Origin: a virus
IMG/VR virus record: IMGVR_UViG_3300049432_000036
Location: 1 to 59,583 of that record
Reading direction: 5' to 3' (one strand)
Length of the DNA: 59,583 bases
The stretch's first letter is position 1, and every line of letters starts with the position of its first letter. Of the stretch, positions 25,693 through 33,339 are shown in pieces. The position numbers and the translations under genes are program-made. Under the pieces are notes generated by a model. The model had not been told where the DNA came from, searched no databases, and saw only the letters and a list, made by a program, of their open reading frames with translations.

Positions 25693-26050
25693 CAAGCCGA
25701 AGCACAGGGCAACTGTCGAGGTGATCCCGCCCTCGCTCGTGGAGTTCGAAGCGGAGACGGCGGTCATTCTCCAGATACCGCGTGCAACTGAGGCGTCGTA
25801 CCGTCTGGGCATGTTCGGCAACCGGCGGTATGACAACCCGATCGGCCGGACGCTGACCCGGGAGTTCATCCGGCGTGACCCGCAGCACACGCCCCTGATC
25901 GCCATACGCCATGTCCCGGTTGAGGACGCAGTGCGAGCCGCATGGCACGCCACCGTCACCCACGAGGGCCAAACCTCGCCAGCGTCGGCGCAGGCTCCGA
26001 AGGGACGGGCCACCCCGAAGCGCCCGAAGCGGAAGCAGAGGGACTGGTAA
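25460..26050 (+). CDS. Hypothetical protein with hydrophobic N-terminus
   Basis: 196 aa from GTG with AAGGAGGAA upstream. Residues 2-15 are hydrophobic (possible short membrane anchor or signal). The middle is beta-rich (VEVIPPSLVEFEAETAVI) and the C-terminus is a basic tail (PKRPKRKQR). Third-base G/C preference favours this frame in the region shared with the preceding gene. Ends with TAATG overlap. Confidence 0.7.
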   Translation: MVRLLMFLYCLLVASESSAPKKSRRVWPWSGRRKADPVKDFLALRESRAHQLALEAGSRALVKASTQTTSKSVKGTADKPKHRATVEVIPPSLVEFEAETAVILQIPRATEASYRLGMFGNRRYDNPIGRTLTREFIRRDPQHTPLIAIRHVPVEDAVRAAWHATVTHEGQTSPASAQAPKGRATPKRPKRKQRDW

Positions 26051-26289
26051 TGGCCCTCGACAACAACCCTGGCCAGTTCGCTCCGGGGTCGGAAGGGAAG
26101 TGGGGTGACTTCGTGGACAGCGTCGGAGACATCACCCGTCACACGCCGTCACAGGTCCGCGCGGCGCAGCTCTCGGTGGTGGAGATCGGAGCGAAGCTGG
26201 ACCCGGTCGAAACGTTGTTGTTTCTATCAATGCTGGGGATTGACAGGAAGGTCGATCAACATGACGACGATTGCAAGGACGGTCGATAG
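26050..26289 (+). CDS. Small hypothetical protein
   Basis: 79 aa. No recognised domain; a helix near residues 38-65. The ATG overlaps the preceding stop (TAATG). Confidence 0.65.
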   Translation: MALDNNPGQFAPGSEGKWGDFVDSVGDITRHTPSQVRAAQLSVVEIGAKLDPVETLLFLSMLGIDRKVDQHDDDCKDGR

Positions 26290-26554
26290 GGACAAGTCCC
26301 TTCCCCACCAGATCATCATCGGAACCGGACGGCATACCGGCGAGATGTCGGTGAGTTGTAACTGCCGGAAGTTCGGCAGGCAAGGCGGCGGATACTCGCC
26401 GATGGGGTTCGTGGCGTACGGAGACGGGTCGGAGCTCGAAGCCCTCAAGCTCTACAACCAGCCGGGCTGGCACAACAAGGTCGACGGGGAGCCGGACTTC
26501 CACCCCGAGCTCAACAACTACCAGAACGTCAAGAATGTGGAGGTCAATGAATGA
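26261..26554 (+). CDS. Small hypothetical protein with CxC motif
   Basis: 97 aa. SVSCNCRKF near residue 30-38 and scattered His/Trp. AGGAAGG upstream of ATG. Overlaps the preceding gene by 29 bases and the following one by ATGA. Confidence 0.65.
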   Translation: MTTIARTVDRDKSLPHQIIIGTGRHTGEMSVSCNCRKFGRQGGGYSPMGFVAYGDGSELEALKLYNQPGWHNKVDGEPDFHPELNNYQNVKNVEVNE

Positions 26555-27150
26555 GCCGGTACACGTCGGAGACTACGGGGTGGGCTGTGGTGACGGCTTA
26601 CGATCCCGGCGGTACGACTGGCTGGAGTGTGATGTGTGTTGAACCCACAGCCCTGCTGGTGAAACGACACGCCTCCATCGAGCGGCCGAAGGTCTATGGG
26701 GCGGCCGGTAAGCCGCTCCCGGGAGTGCTGAAGCACTTTGCTTATGGAGAGATCACCGGTCCCCGTCCGGAGCAGTGCGACCAGCTTGCCGAGCTGATCG
26801 ATATGTGGGCTGACTGCGCGGTGGTCGGCGAGCGGTTCGACCTCCGCAAGTTCCTGCGCGATCCGGCGCTGTTGGAGCCCGTACGGTTTAACGCTTGCAT
26901 CGAATGGCATCTGTACGGGTCCGGCCGTCCGCTCCACGAACAGACACCAGAACAAGCGAAGTCACGATGGAACGACGACCGGCTGAAGCGGGCGAAGTCG
27001 CTGGGCCATCCTTGGTGGGTGGTTGGGAAGGATCACGCACGGGACGGCGTACGCCATGCGGGGTTGTTCCTGGATCGAGCTCGCCAGCAACCGGAGCTGC
27101 GCGGCAGAGCGTGGCCCCATTTGTTCAATCTCAAGGGAGAACTGAAGTGA
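26551..27150 (+). CDS. RuvC-like Holliday junction resolvase
   Basis: 199 aa. RNase H-fold signature: first acidic residue in AYDPGGTTGW (D18), second in VVGERFDLR (E near 94), and the last in GKDHARDGVRHAG, where a DH..D helix provides metal ligands. This is the RuvC-like resolvase type common in actinophages. Resolves branched replication or recombination intermediates before packaging. Overlaps both neighbours (ATGA, GTGA). Confidence 0.88.
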   Translation: MSRYTSETTGWAVVTAYDPGGTTGWSVMCVEPTALLVKRHASIERPKVYGAAGKPLPGVLKHFAYGEITGPRPEQCDQLAELIDMWADCAVVGERFDLRKFLRDPALLEPVRFNACIEWHLYGSGRPLHEQTPEQAKSRWNDDRLKRAKSLGHPWWVVGKDHARDGVRHAGLFLDRARQQPELRGRAWPHLFNLKGELK

Positions 27151-27584
27151 CTGAGAAGCTTGTAGACCTCCGGCCGGAAGAGGGCGACCACCCTCTCATC
27201 AAGCTACCGGCAACGGTGGTCGAATGGATGCGGGATCGGCCACAGCCTCCGTTGTACAACGCGTACATCTGCCGTCGCCGTGCCAAGCACATCATCGTCA
27301 CCGTCGACATCCACGCGGGCGTGACGCCCATGTTCCTCAGTTGCCGCGACCCGCACTGTGACTCGGACATGGTGTCGGCCGGATACCCCGGCGGCGGCAA
27401 GGGACCGGTTCCGGATCACCTTCGCGACAAGCCGGTCTGGGTCTGGTACCGGATGAGCGAGCCGGAGTTCCGGAAGGAACCGGCTGAGGTACGCGGCCAC
27501 GTTTTGCAAGGCGGGCTGAAGATCCGGCCCTGCCCACTGACGCTGGACCAGTTCGAAGCGGAGTGGGCTCGTCATGGCGCGTGA
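27147..27584 (+). CDS. Hypothetical zinc-ribbon-like protein
   Basis: 145 aa from GTG overlapping the resolvase stop, with AAGGGAG upstream. YICRRRAKHIIVTVDIHAGVTP.FLSCRDPHC (about residues 33-64) follows a C...C..C pattern seen in small actinophage proteins with a treble-clef-like fold. Function unknown. Confidence 0.7.
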   Translation: MTEKLVDLRPEEGDHPLIKLPATVVEWMRDRPQPPLYNAYICRRRAKHIIVTVDIHAGVTPMFLSCRDPHCDSDMVSAGYPGGGKGPVPDHLRDKPVWVWYRMSEPEFRKEPAEVRGHVLQGGLKIRPCPLTLDQFEAEWARHGA

Positions 27585-27813
27585 TCGCCGGTTCGGCGGC
27601 GCGATGTGGATGGAGTATCTGGGCTCCATTCTGGAGACGGAGCCGGAGGTATGTCCGGACTCCGCGATCACGCGCTACAAGTACGACGAGTGGAACTACA
27701 TCGAAGTCCACATGAGCGAACGTGGTATCGAGATCCGCTCGGTAGGGGCAGAAATGCTCATCAGTCCTATATCTGGTAACAACGTCGAAGTCTTTCTGAG
27801 GGATCGCAGATGA
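27574..27813 (+). CDS. Small hypothetical protein
   Basis: 79 aa, no recognised domain, predicted beta-rich C-terminal half. ATG overlaps the previous gene by 11 bases; stop overlaps the next start by ATGA. Confidence 0.6.
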   Translation: MARDRRFGGAMWMEYLGSILETEPEVCPDSAITRYKYDEWNYIEVHMSERGIEIRSVGAEMLISPISGNNVEVFLRDRR

Positions 27814-28208
27814 GCAGGCAAGTGGTAGTGGATCAGCGCTTCGAGTCCGAACCGGCCAAGGTGGTGTGGAAGTACTCGGTGCCTCTGGAGAGGGGACCGC
27901 AGCAGATTGCGATCTTGCCCGGCTCGCGTATGGTGCACTGCGAGTTCTTCGCTGTCTCGGCTGTGAGCGGAGAGTTCCAGATTTGGTACGAGGTGCCGCT
28001 CATCGTGATGGAGGAGCCGTACAAGCCGCGTGTGTTCCAGGTCTTCGGGACCGGCGACCAGAGCATTCCCAAGTCGGCCAAGCATGTGCACACGGGCATC
28101 TACTGGAACGAAGACCGTGGACGCCGGACCACGCCGCAGTACGTGTGGCACTTGTACGAGTACCCGAGCGGCGCTCACCTCGTGGAGAAAGTGACAGGGA
28201 TCATCTGA
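27810..28208 (+). CDS. DUF7352-like protein
   Basis: 132 aa. Beta-sandwich-like pattern VWKYSVPLERGPQQIAILPGS, later FQIWYEVPL and VFGTGDQSIP, matching DUF7352, a family common in phages with no known function. Coupled to both neighbours by overlaps. Confidence 0.75.
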   Translation: MSRQVVVDQRFESEPAKVVWKYSVPLERGPQQIAILPGSRMVHCEFFAVSAVSGEFQIWYEVPLIVMEEPYKPRVFQVFGTGDQSIPKSAKHVHTGIYWNEDRGRRTTPQYVWHLYEYPSGAHLVEKVTGII

Positions 28209-28480
28209 TGGGCCCCGAGGAGCGCTGTGCCGATACTGACATGTTGGTTGGGCAGTGCGCTTGTGCGAAGCATCGCAACTCGGTGATGGACTGCGAGGTC
28301 TACGGAGATCGCACGTCGGCCGAGAAGAGACGCATCATCACCGGCCGGTTCAAGGTCCGCTGGGGCGCTGACTGTAGCGACTGCGGAGCGCCGATCCTGA
28401 TGGACGAGGCCGCAGCATACACCAATACGGGCGCGATCGTTTGCGGTCCGTGCTCAGACATCATTGAAGGAGTGGCGTAA
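28208..28480 (+). CDS. Small zinc-ribbon protein
   Basis: 90 aa. CSDCGAPI and CGPCSD (C..C...C..C) make a zinc ribbon at the C-terminus; the N-terminal part has four more cysteines including CAC. Starts at TGATG overlap. Possibly a nucleic-acid-binding or host-interaction factor. Confidence 0.7.
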   Translation: MGPEERCADTDMLVGQCACAKHRNSVMDCEVYGDRTSAEKRRIITGRFKVRWGADCSDCGAPILMDEAAAYTNTGAIVCGPCSDIIEGVA

Positions 28481-28830
28481 TGGGCATGCGTGGCAAGGTG
28501 ACACAGGACTCCCTGAACGAGTCGGAAGCGGCGGAGTTCTGGGAGCAGTGCGTGGGCGATCGCCAGCTATCGTGGACGGTTGGGAAGTTCTCCAGCCATG
28601 ACCACTGGCCGGTGAAGTTGTACGAAGCCGAGACCGGCGAGAGTGGGACGCTTGTCATCACCGATCTCCAATTTGCCCAGGTGACATTCGTGTACGCGAA
28701 GAACGGCGTTGACTGGCACACGCTCTCCCTGGAGTACCTCAACGACGACGGCGATTGGAAGCCATTCAAGATCTCGGTGGAGTTCGTCCGCTGGCAGACC
28801 CACCGGCGGAACCGCCGACTCCAAGCATGA
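28480..28830 (+). CDS. Hypothetical protein
   Basis: 116 aa, beta-rich with many Trp; no recognised domain. ATG overlaps the previous TAA (TAATG). Confidence 0.65.
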   Translation: MGMRGKVTQDSLNESEAAEFWEQCVGDRQLSWTVGKFSSHDHWPVKLYEAETGESGTLVITDLQFAQVTFVYAKNGVDWHTLSLEYLNDDGDWKPFKISVEFVRWQTHRRNRRLQA

Positions 28831-29006
28831 GCCGGGATCGCTTCAGCACGTACGAGGTGGTGTGGGAAGAAAAGAACATCGAGGTCGGTACTGCGCGCTG
28901 CGACGTGGTGGCGAAGGATATCGACCAGGCACTACGTCGCTGGCGTTCGGATCATAAGAAAGTGGCACTTCGCCACATCAAGGGGATCTGGAGGGTAAGT
29001 CGTTGA
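28827..29006 (+). CDS. Small hypothetical protein
   Basis: 59 aa, basic, predicted beta-beta-alpha (YEVVWEEKNIEVGTARCDV then DIDQALRRWRSDH). ATGA overlap with the previous gene and TTGA with the next. Confidence 0.6.
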   Translation: MSRDRFSTYEVVWEEKNIEVGTARCDVVAKDIDQALRRWRSDHKKVALRHIKGIWRVSR

Positions 29007-29740
29007 TCGTCTCCCATAAGTACAAGTTTGTGATCGCTGTGCCTTGCGGCATGGGCTGCGGTCCGTGGCTTAACCGCATAGCTGCGGAAGGGCCGGAGGG
29101 GTATCTCGAAGTCGTCGGGCATCCGAACGATGTAGTGGTGCCGGAAGGCTGTGAGAAGTATGCCCGGTTCTTCGTGGATACCCCACAGACTCGCTTGCCT
29201 CGGATGTACCTCGCGCAGATCGACAATGATGTGCCTTGGAAGCTGCCACCGGAGGAGCTGGAGGAAGCGGGCAGTAGTTCGCTAAAACGCATTGAGAGAT
29301 GGCTGGAGTGGTACGCGGTACGTCGGCGCGGACACTTCACCCGGATGGCGGCGGAGGACCGCAAGGGGAATGGGTGGGGGATGCGATCAGGGCACGGGGA
29401 GTGGGCATACTTCGAGCACCCGACTCAGCTCGCGCAGGCGTTCGCCGGTATCGGGAATCACCCGGCCCGGGCCGATGCTCCGTGGGGCCGTATCGCGCCG
29501 AAATTCATGAAGCTGGAGGAATTCTCTCGCGGCTGGAAAGACGTGATTAAAATGGTGCACGGGGAGTCGCAAGACGCCAAAGACACCCGTTCGCTGTTGC
29601 GTTGGCACATTCCTGACATGGAGAAGTTCTATGAGATTCGCGATGACCTCGCGACGTTGTTTCTCCAAGAAGGCGCTTGGAACTATGTCACGAAGGTCCG
29701 TAAGCAGCAATCTGGGGATGTTTCTCTGTTTGATCAGTAA
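29003..29740 (+). CDS. Hypothetical protein
   Basis: 245 aa from TTG with GGAGGG 7 bases upstream; it overlaps the previous stop as TTGA. CGMGCGPW near residues 15-22 and one further Cys. The C-terminal half is helical. No family recognised. Last gene before a 216-base gap that may end the early/middle operon. Confidence 0.7.
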   Translation: MIVSHKYKFVIAVPCGMGCGPWLNRIAAEGPEGYLEVVGHPNDVVVPEGCEKYARFFVDTPQTRLPRMYLAQIDNDVPWKLPPEELEEAGSSSLKRIERWLEWYAVRRRGHFTRMAAEDRKGNGWGMRSGHGEWAYFEHPTQLAQAFAGIGNHPARADAPWGRIAPKFMKLEEFSRGWKDVIKMVHGESQDAKDTRSLLRWHIPDMEKFYEIRDDLATLFLQEGAWNYVTKVRKQQSGDVSLFDQ

Positions 29741-29956
29741 TGTGCAGCAAACACAAATAAGCCTCGACGCGGATCTACGTACGCGTATAGGCGATCGCGC
29801 GCGCCTTTGTTTGACTTCTAGGGGACATCTCTCGCGCGAGGAAAATGCGATTCTCTCTTACGGGCGTAGGAGACATGTTGGTTTCGGGAGAGGGGAGTGG
29901 GAGGGTAGTTTCGAGGATGGTCCTAGGCGTAGGCGCTCGCGAGGGAGGGATTTGAC
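29741..29956 (+). promoter_or_regulatory. Gap with CpG palindromes at an operon boundary
   Basis: No convincing gene (only a 26-codon frame at 29875 with GGAG upstream). Contains TACGCGTA (29780-29787) within a variant of the recurring TACGCGCGTA site, CTCGCGCGAG (29831-29840) and a CG-alternating run at about 29791-29804. Possible regulatory or promoter region between the middle genes and the terminase block. Confidence 0.4.
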
Positions 29957-30379
29957 GTGAAGTTTCTGGGGTTTCTACATAGGGGTGTGAAAGAGGTGCA
30001 AGAGCCTGAGGTTGCGGTTTGGAAGGGACCGGTGATCCAGGTTGCTTCGATGTGCCAGCATATTACTGGGGATCGACACAAGCTTGTTGTTGTGGATCTC
30101 CGGCCGCTGGTTCGGGAACTTGCGACGGGCGTTGTTGGTGAGGTAATACCGCTCGGTGGGATCCAGATGGGCACGTTTGGAATCGTGCTGAAAGGGTTTG
30201 CTGCGACGGATATCTGGGCCGTGATGCGGAATGTGCTCTGGGAGGATGAGCATTGCATGGTTTGTTGCGGGGCCATGCTGAAGTTCGTGGAACCGCTTCA
30301 CAATGAGCTCCTGACTAGGTGCGGACCTACAATTGGCCGCAATGGAAGGAGTGTGACGGATGAGTACTGGACCGATTGA
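29957..30379 (+). CDS. Hypothetical protein
   Basis: 140 aa from GTG with GAGGGAGGG upstream. Contains a CMVCC motif near residue 100. No recognised domain. Codons ending in T are more frequent than in the replication genes. Confidence 0.65.
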   Translation: MKFLGFLHRGVKEVQEPEVAVWKGPVIQVASMCQHITGDRHKLVVVDLRPLVRELATGVVGEVIPLGGIQMGTFGIVLKGFAATDIWAVMRNVLWEDEHCMVCCGAMLKFVEPLHNELLTRCGPTIGRNGRSVTDEYWTD

Positions 30380-30728
30380 GTTTGCGCGATCTGTCCCCGT
30401 TGATGAATTGGGGAGTACGGAATATGGAGGTGATCCTGGTCTTGTTGCTGGGAGCCCTAACGTTGCCGGTGTTGGTCTATCCGGCCGTGGGGTTGATCAC
30501 CTGGCGCATCTCACTACGGCGGAACGCCTGGGCGTGTTGCAACGGTCCAAGTCAACGGCGTACGTTGAGGTTGAGGTTGACGAGGATGGTGCGGTCACTG
30601 AGACGCACGTTGTAGTTGCTGATGGGGTCGATCCGGTCACTGGTCTTGGTGTTGCTGAGGCCGACGCGGATGACGGAGTTGCTGGGGTACCGGCGACGGA
30701 CTTTGCTGGTGGACCGAACGCCGAGTAG
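30360..30728 (+). CDS. Acidic hypothetical protein
   Basis: 122 aa, with a strongly acidic, Val-rich C-terminal half (EVEVDEDGAVTETHVVVADG). Coding character is good from end to end. An alternative overlapping frame (ATG 30424) encodes a putative membrane helix and is discussed separately. Overlaps the preceding gene by 20 bases; 56 bases before the small terminase. Confidence 0.6.
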   Translation: MSTGPIEFARSVPVDELGSTEYGGDPGLVAGSPNVAGVGLSGRGVDHLAHLTTAERLGVLQRSKSTAYVEVEVDEDGAVTETHVVVADGVDPVTGLGVAEADADDGVAGVPATDFAGGPNAE

Positions 30729-30784
30729 TTAGTTGCATGGATCGGTAATTGTCTAACCCAAGCTGAAGCGAAGTGGAGCGGAAA

Positions 30785-31396
30785 ATGCCTGCCTCTTCTG
30801 GTGAAACTCCTCGCGGTCGAGGTCGGCCAAAGGGCAGCAAACCAAGTCCGGCGCAAGCTGCTGCATTGAAGGCTGGTGCTGCAAAGAGAGCCGAAACGTT
30901 GGCCAATCGTAGGAAGGCCAAAGAACAGAAAGACCCTGACGTTAAGTCACGACACCAGATGCTCTTGGACGGTGAGCTCAAGGTGTCGGAGCTTGATGAT
31001 GACGAGCTGTCGAAGTTCCGGGGTCGTGACATCGACGGCGAGTTCAAAGGCAGGATTGCGCCTTTGCCCGTCAAGCTGCATGCGTCGATTCGTCAACGCC
31101 TGTTGGGAAAGATGCAAGCAAACATCGAGGGCTTCCTTCCGCGTGCAACGGAGATCCTCAACGACATCGCGGAGTCGAGTGAGAACGACTCTGCAAGGGT
31201 CAAGGCCGTCGACCTGTTGTTGCAACGAGGCGCTGGTAAGGTGCCCGACGTGGTCCGGGTCGGCGCAGAAGACCCGTGGGATGTCATCCTTGGTGACGTG
31301 TTGCGAGATGGTGGATTGGAGTCCGAGGAGCTGAAACGCTTGACGGACGGCCTGACCGACCTCGCAGGGCGTGGCGGGCGCGACGACGGCTTCTGA
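30785..31396 (+). CDS. Terminase small subunit (putative)
   Basis: 203 aa. N-terminal AT-hook-like RGRPKGSKP (residues 12-20) and basic helix, then a C-terminal AR.KAVDLLL.RGAGKVPD segment typical of actinophage small terminases, placed just before the large subunit. Binds phage DNA and starts packaging. ATG at 30785 with GGAG upstream; GTG 30773 is an alternative. Confidence 0.75.
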   Translation: MPASSGETPRGRGRPKGSKPSPAQAAALKAGAAKRAETLANRRKAKEQKDPDVKSRHQMLLDGELKVSELDDDELSKFRGRDIDGEFKGRIAPLPVKLHASIRQRLLGKMQANIEGFLPRATEILNDIAESSENDSARVKAVDLLLQRGAGKVPDVVRVGAEDPWDVILGDVLRDGGLESEELKRLTDGLTDLAGRGGRDDGF

Positions 31397-31415
31397 ACGT
31401 GGCAGGGTTGGGCCT

Positions 31416-31439
31416 ACGGACGTGAAGGGATGCGTCCGT
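31416..31439 (+). promoter_or_regulatory. Hairpin and repeated element upstream of large terminase
   Basis: Perfect 7-base stem ACGGACG / CGTCCGT around TGAAGGGATG. Bases 31420-31434 match the element upstream of the helicase (3688-3702) in 14 of 15 positions, suggesting a shared leader or regulatory signal. Confidence 0.45.
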
Positions 31440-31487
31440 GGGTCCTTCCTTAGCTTATGGCTTCATAATCGCTTAGAAAGGAACCTC

Positions 31488-33014
31488 ATGGCTCCGAGAG
31501 TTGCCCTGGGAGAGGTGGACCCGGAGCGCTTGTACGCGGCTCTGAGGAAGACCCGGCCGCTTGCATACCCGATGTGGAAGAACGGTGGGTTCAAGCCGCA
31601 TCTCTCCCAAGCGGCCGTGTTGATGCATAGCGCTCGTAACAAGGTCGTATCGGGCGGACGACGGCTCGGCAAGTCGGAGATCGGGGCGGCCGAACTCGAT
31701 GCTGAAGTGGTCAAGACCAAGATCGTTCTCTCCAAACTGATCGAGATGGACAAGCGTCGTGAGTTCTGGATCATTGGGCCGGAGTACACGGATGCTGAGA
31801 AGGAGTTCCGCAAGCATTGGAACCTCCTCAAGAAGCTGGGGATTCCGTTCGACAAGCCTGGTTCCTACTATGATGCGCATAGTGGTGATATGCAGCTTTC
31901 GTTGATGAAAGGCCGGTACCTGGTACTTGGAAAGTCGGCCAAACATCCGGAGCGTCTGGTTGGTGAGGGATTGAACGGGGCCATTATGGCGGAAGCGGCG
32001 AAGATGAAGGAGAGCGTGTGGTCGAAGTACATCCGGCCGACGCTCGCTGACTTCAACGGATGGTCCATCTTTGCCAGTACACCAGAAGGCAAGAACTGGT
32101 TCTACGAGCTCTGGCAGGACGGCCAGGACCCTCTGAACGATGAATGGGCATCGTGGCGCATACCCTCGTGGATGAACCCGTATGTCTATCCTGGTGGAGC
32201 TACCGAAGCGAGCATCGCGACCCTTCGCGCAGCTCTCGAAGAACGGGCCAATGGCTTCAATTTCCAGGCGTTGGTGAAGCGTCTCCGGTTGAATCCCGAG
32301 ATCGCCTCGATGGTTCGTGACCTCGATGAGATCACCTTCAACCAGGAAGTCGCGGCGGACTTCTCGGAGTTCGTCGGCCGGGTGTTCAAGGACTTCGATG
32401 AGGAGGTGCATGTTGGGGACTTCAAGTACAACCCCGACTGGCCTTTGTATGCGGCGGTGGACTACGGATTCACGAACCCTTTCGTGTGGCTCCTGATCCA
32501 GATCGATCCGTTCGACAACGTGTATGTGATCAATGAGTTTTACGAAAAGGGCCTGACGATTGACGACGCAGCGCGTGAGTTGATCGCTCGTGGCTTGGCG
32601 CCGACGACCATGACCGGCTTCTATCCCGACCCCGCTTCGCCCGGCGACACCGCAGCCTTGGAGAAGCATCTCAAGATTGCAAGCTTTGGCCATACGGGTG
32701 GAGAAATCTCGACACGGCTCCGGTACATCCGCGAGGCGCTGAAGGTCCGCAACAAGCACCTGCCTTGGGGCGACCCGGAACGTAGGCCCAAGCTGATGTT
32801 CGATCGCAAGTGTGAGAACTCGATCCGGGAGTTCAATGACTACCGCTACCCGAAGGGTGAGGAGAAGCGGGACAAGAACAATCAAGAGAACCCACTCAAG
32901 AAGGACGACCACACTCCAGAAGCACTCGGGAGGTTCTACCATGGCTACTACGGAAACCCCGACCAATCCGCCGGAGTCACCACAGTCCGACGCGGGCGCT
33001 TCGCTCGGCGTTAG
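31488..33014 (+). CDS. Terminase large subunit
   Basis: 508 aa. ATPase: Walker A-like SGGRRLGKSEIG (about residues 56-67), acidic residue in the IMAEAAKM region near 167, coupling motif FASTPEGKNW near 197. Nuclease: YAAVDYGFTNPF near 322, the RNase H-fold first Asp, and a further Asp at GFYPDPAS near 384. Powers DNA entry into the prohead and cuts the concatemer. ATG chosen with AGAAAGGAA upstream; the longer frame from 31371 overlaps the small subunit and the hairpin. Confidence 0.93.
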   Translation: MAPRVALGEVDPERLYAALRKTRPLAYPMWKNGGFKPHLSQAAVLMHSARNKVVSGGRRLGKSEIGAAELDAEVVKTKIVLSKLIEMDKRREFWIIGPEYTDAEKEFRKHWNLLKKLGIPFDKPGSYYDAHSGDMQLSLMKGRYLVLGKSAKHPERLVGEGLNGAIMAEAAKMKESVWSKYIRPTLADFNGWSIFASTPEGKNWFYELWQDGQDPLNDEWASWRIPSWMNPYVYPGGATEASIATLRAALEERANGFNFQALVKRLRLNPEIASMVRDLDEITFNQEVAADFSEFVGRVFKDFDEEVHVGDFKYNPDWPLYAAVDYGFTNPFVWLLIQIDPFDNVYVINEFYEKGLTIDDAARELIARGLAPTTMTGFYPDPASPGDTAALEKHLKIASFGHTGGEISTRLRYIREALKVRNKHLPWGDPERRPKLMFDRKCENSIREFNDYRYPKGEEKRDKNNQENPLKKDDHTPEALGRFYHGYYGNPDQSAGVTTVRRGRFARR

Positions 33015-33105
33015 TTGTGCGGAGTTCCTGAAGGCATTCGAGCGGATCATCGATCTGTTCAAGAAGGAGCACAAGCAGTCCGACTACACGTTGGCCGGTG
33101 ATTAG
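32941..33105 (+). CDS. Small hypothetical protein
   Basis: 54 aa, starting inside the end of the terminase gene after GGGAGG. Disordered N-terminus, then a C-terminal helix (FLKAFERIIDLFKKEH). No recognised family. Confidence 0.6.
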   Translation: MATTETPTNPPESPQSDAGASLGVSCAEFLKAFERIIDLFKKEHKQSDYTLAGD

Positions 33106-33110
33106 GGGCC

Positions 33111-33308
33111 ATGAGCTACAAAGATCCGGCGAAGTTCGCTCGTGGCGCGTTCAAGTCCGATGCTGATCTGTGCACCAAGAGGTTCATCCAGATCGTTGCC
33201 AACGATCCGCATCTGGACTACAACCTCTCACGGCTACTTGCCTTGTTTGCAACGCCTATGCCTCGTACGACCGGCGGATACGCGCACCACGACGGCCTAG
33301 AATCTTGA
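33111..33308 (+). CDS. Small hypothetical protein
   Basis: 65 aa, helical. ATG preceded by AGGGGCC. Between terminase and portal, where phages often carry tiny genes of unknown role. Confidence 0.55.
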   Translation: MSYKDPAKFARGAFKSDADLCTKRFIQIVANDPHLDYNLSRLLALFATPMPRTTGGYAHHDGLES

Positions 33309-33339
33309 CCACCAAGCACGCACAACAGGAAGGGTCACC

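Noticed and set aside
30424-30615. 63-codon ORF from ATG with a strongly hydrophobic N-terminus, overlapping the acidic gene at 30360
   Set aside because: The other frame has better coding character over its whole length, and the C-terminal half of this ORF is an Arg-rich shadow. A nested membrane protein cannot be ruled out because GGGGAG is upstream.
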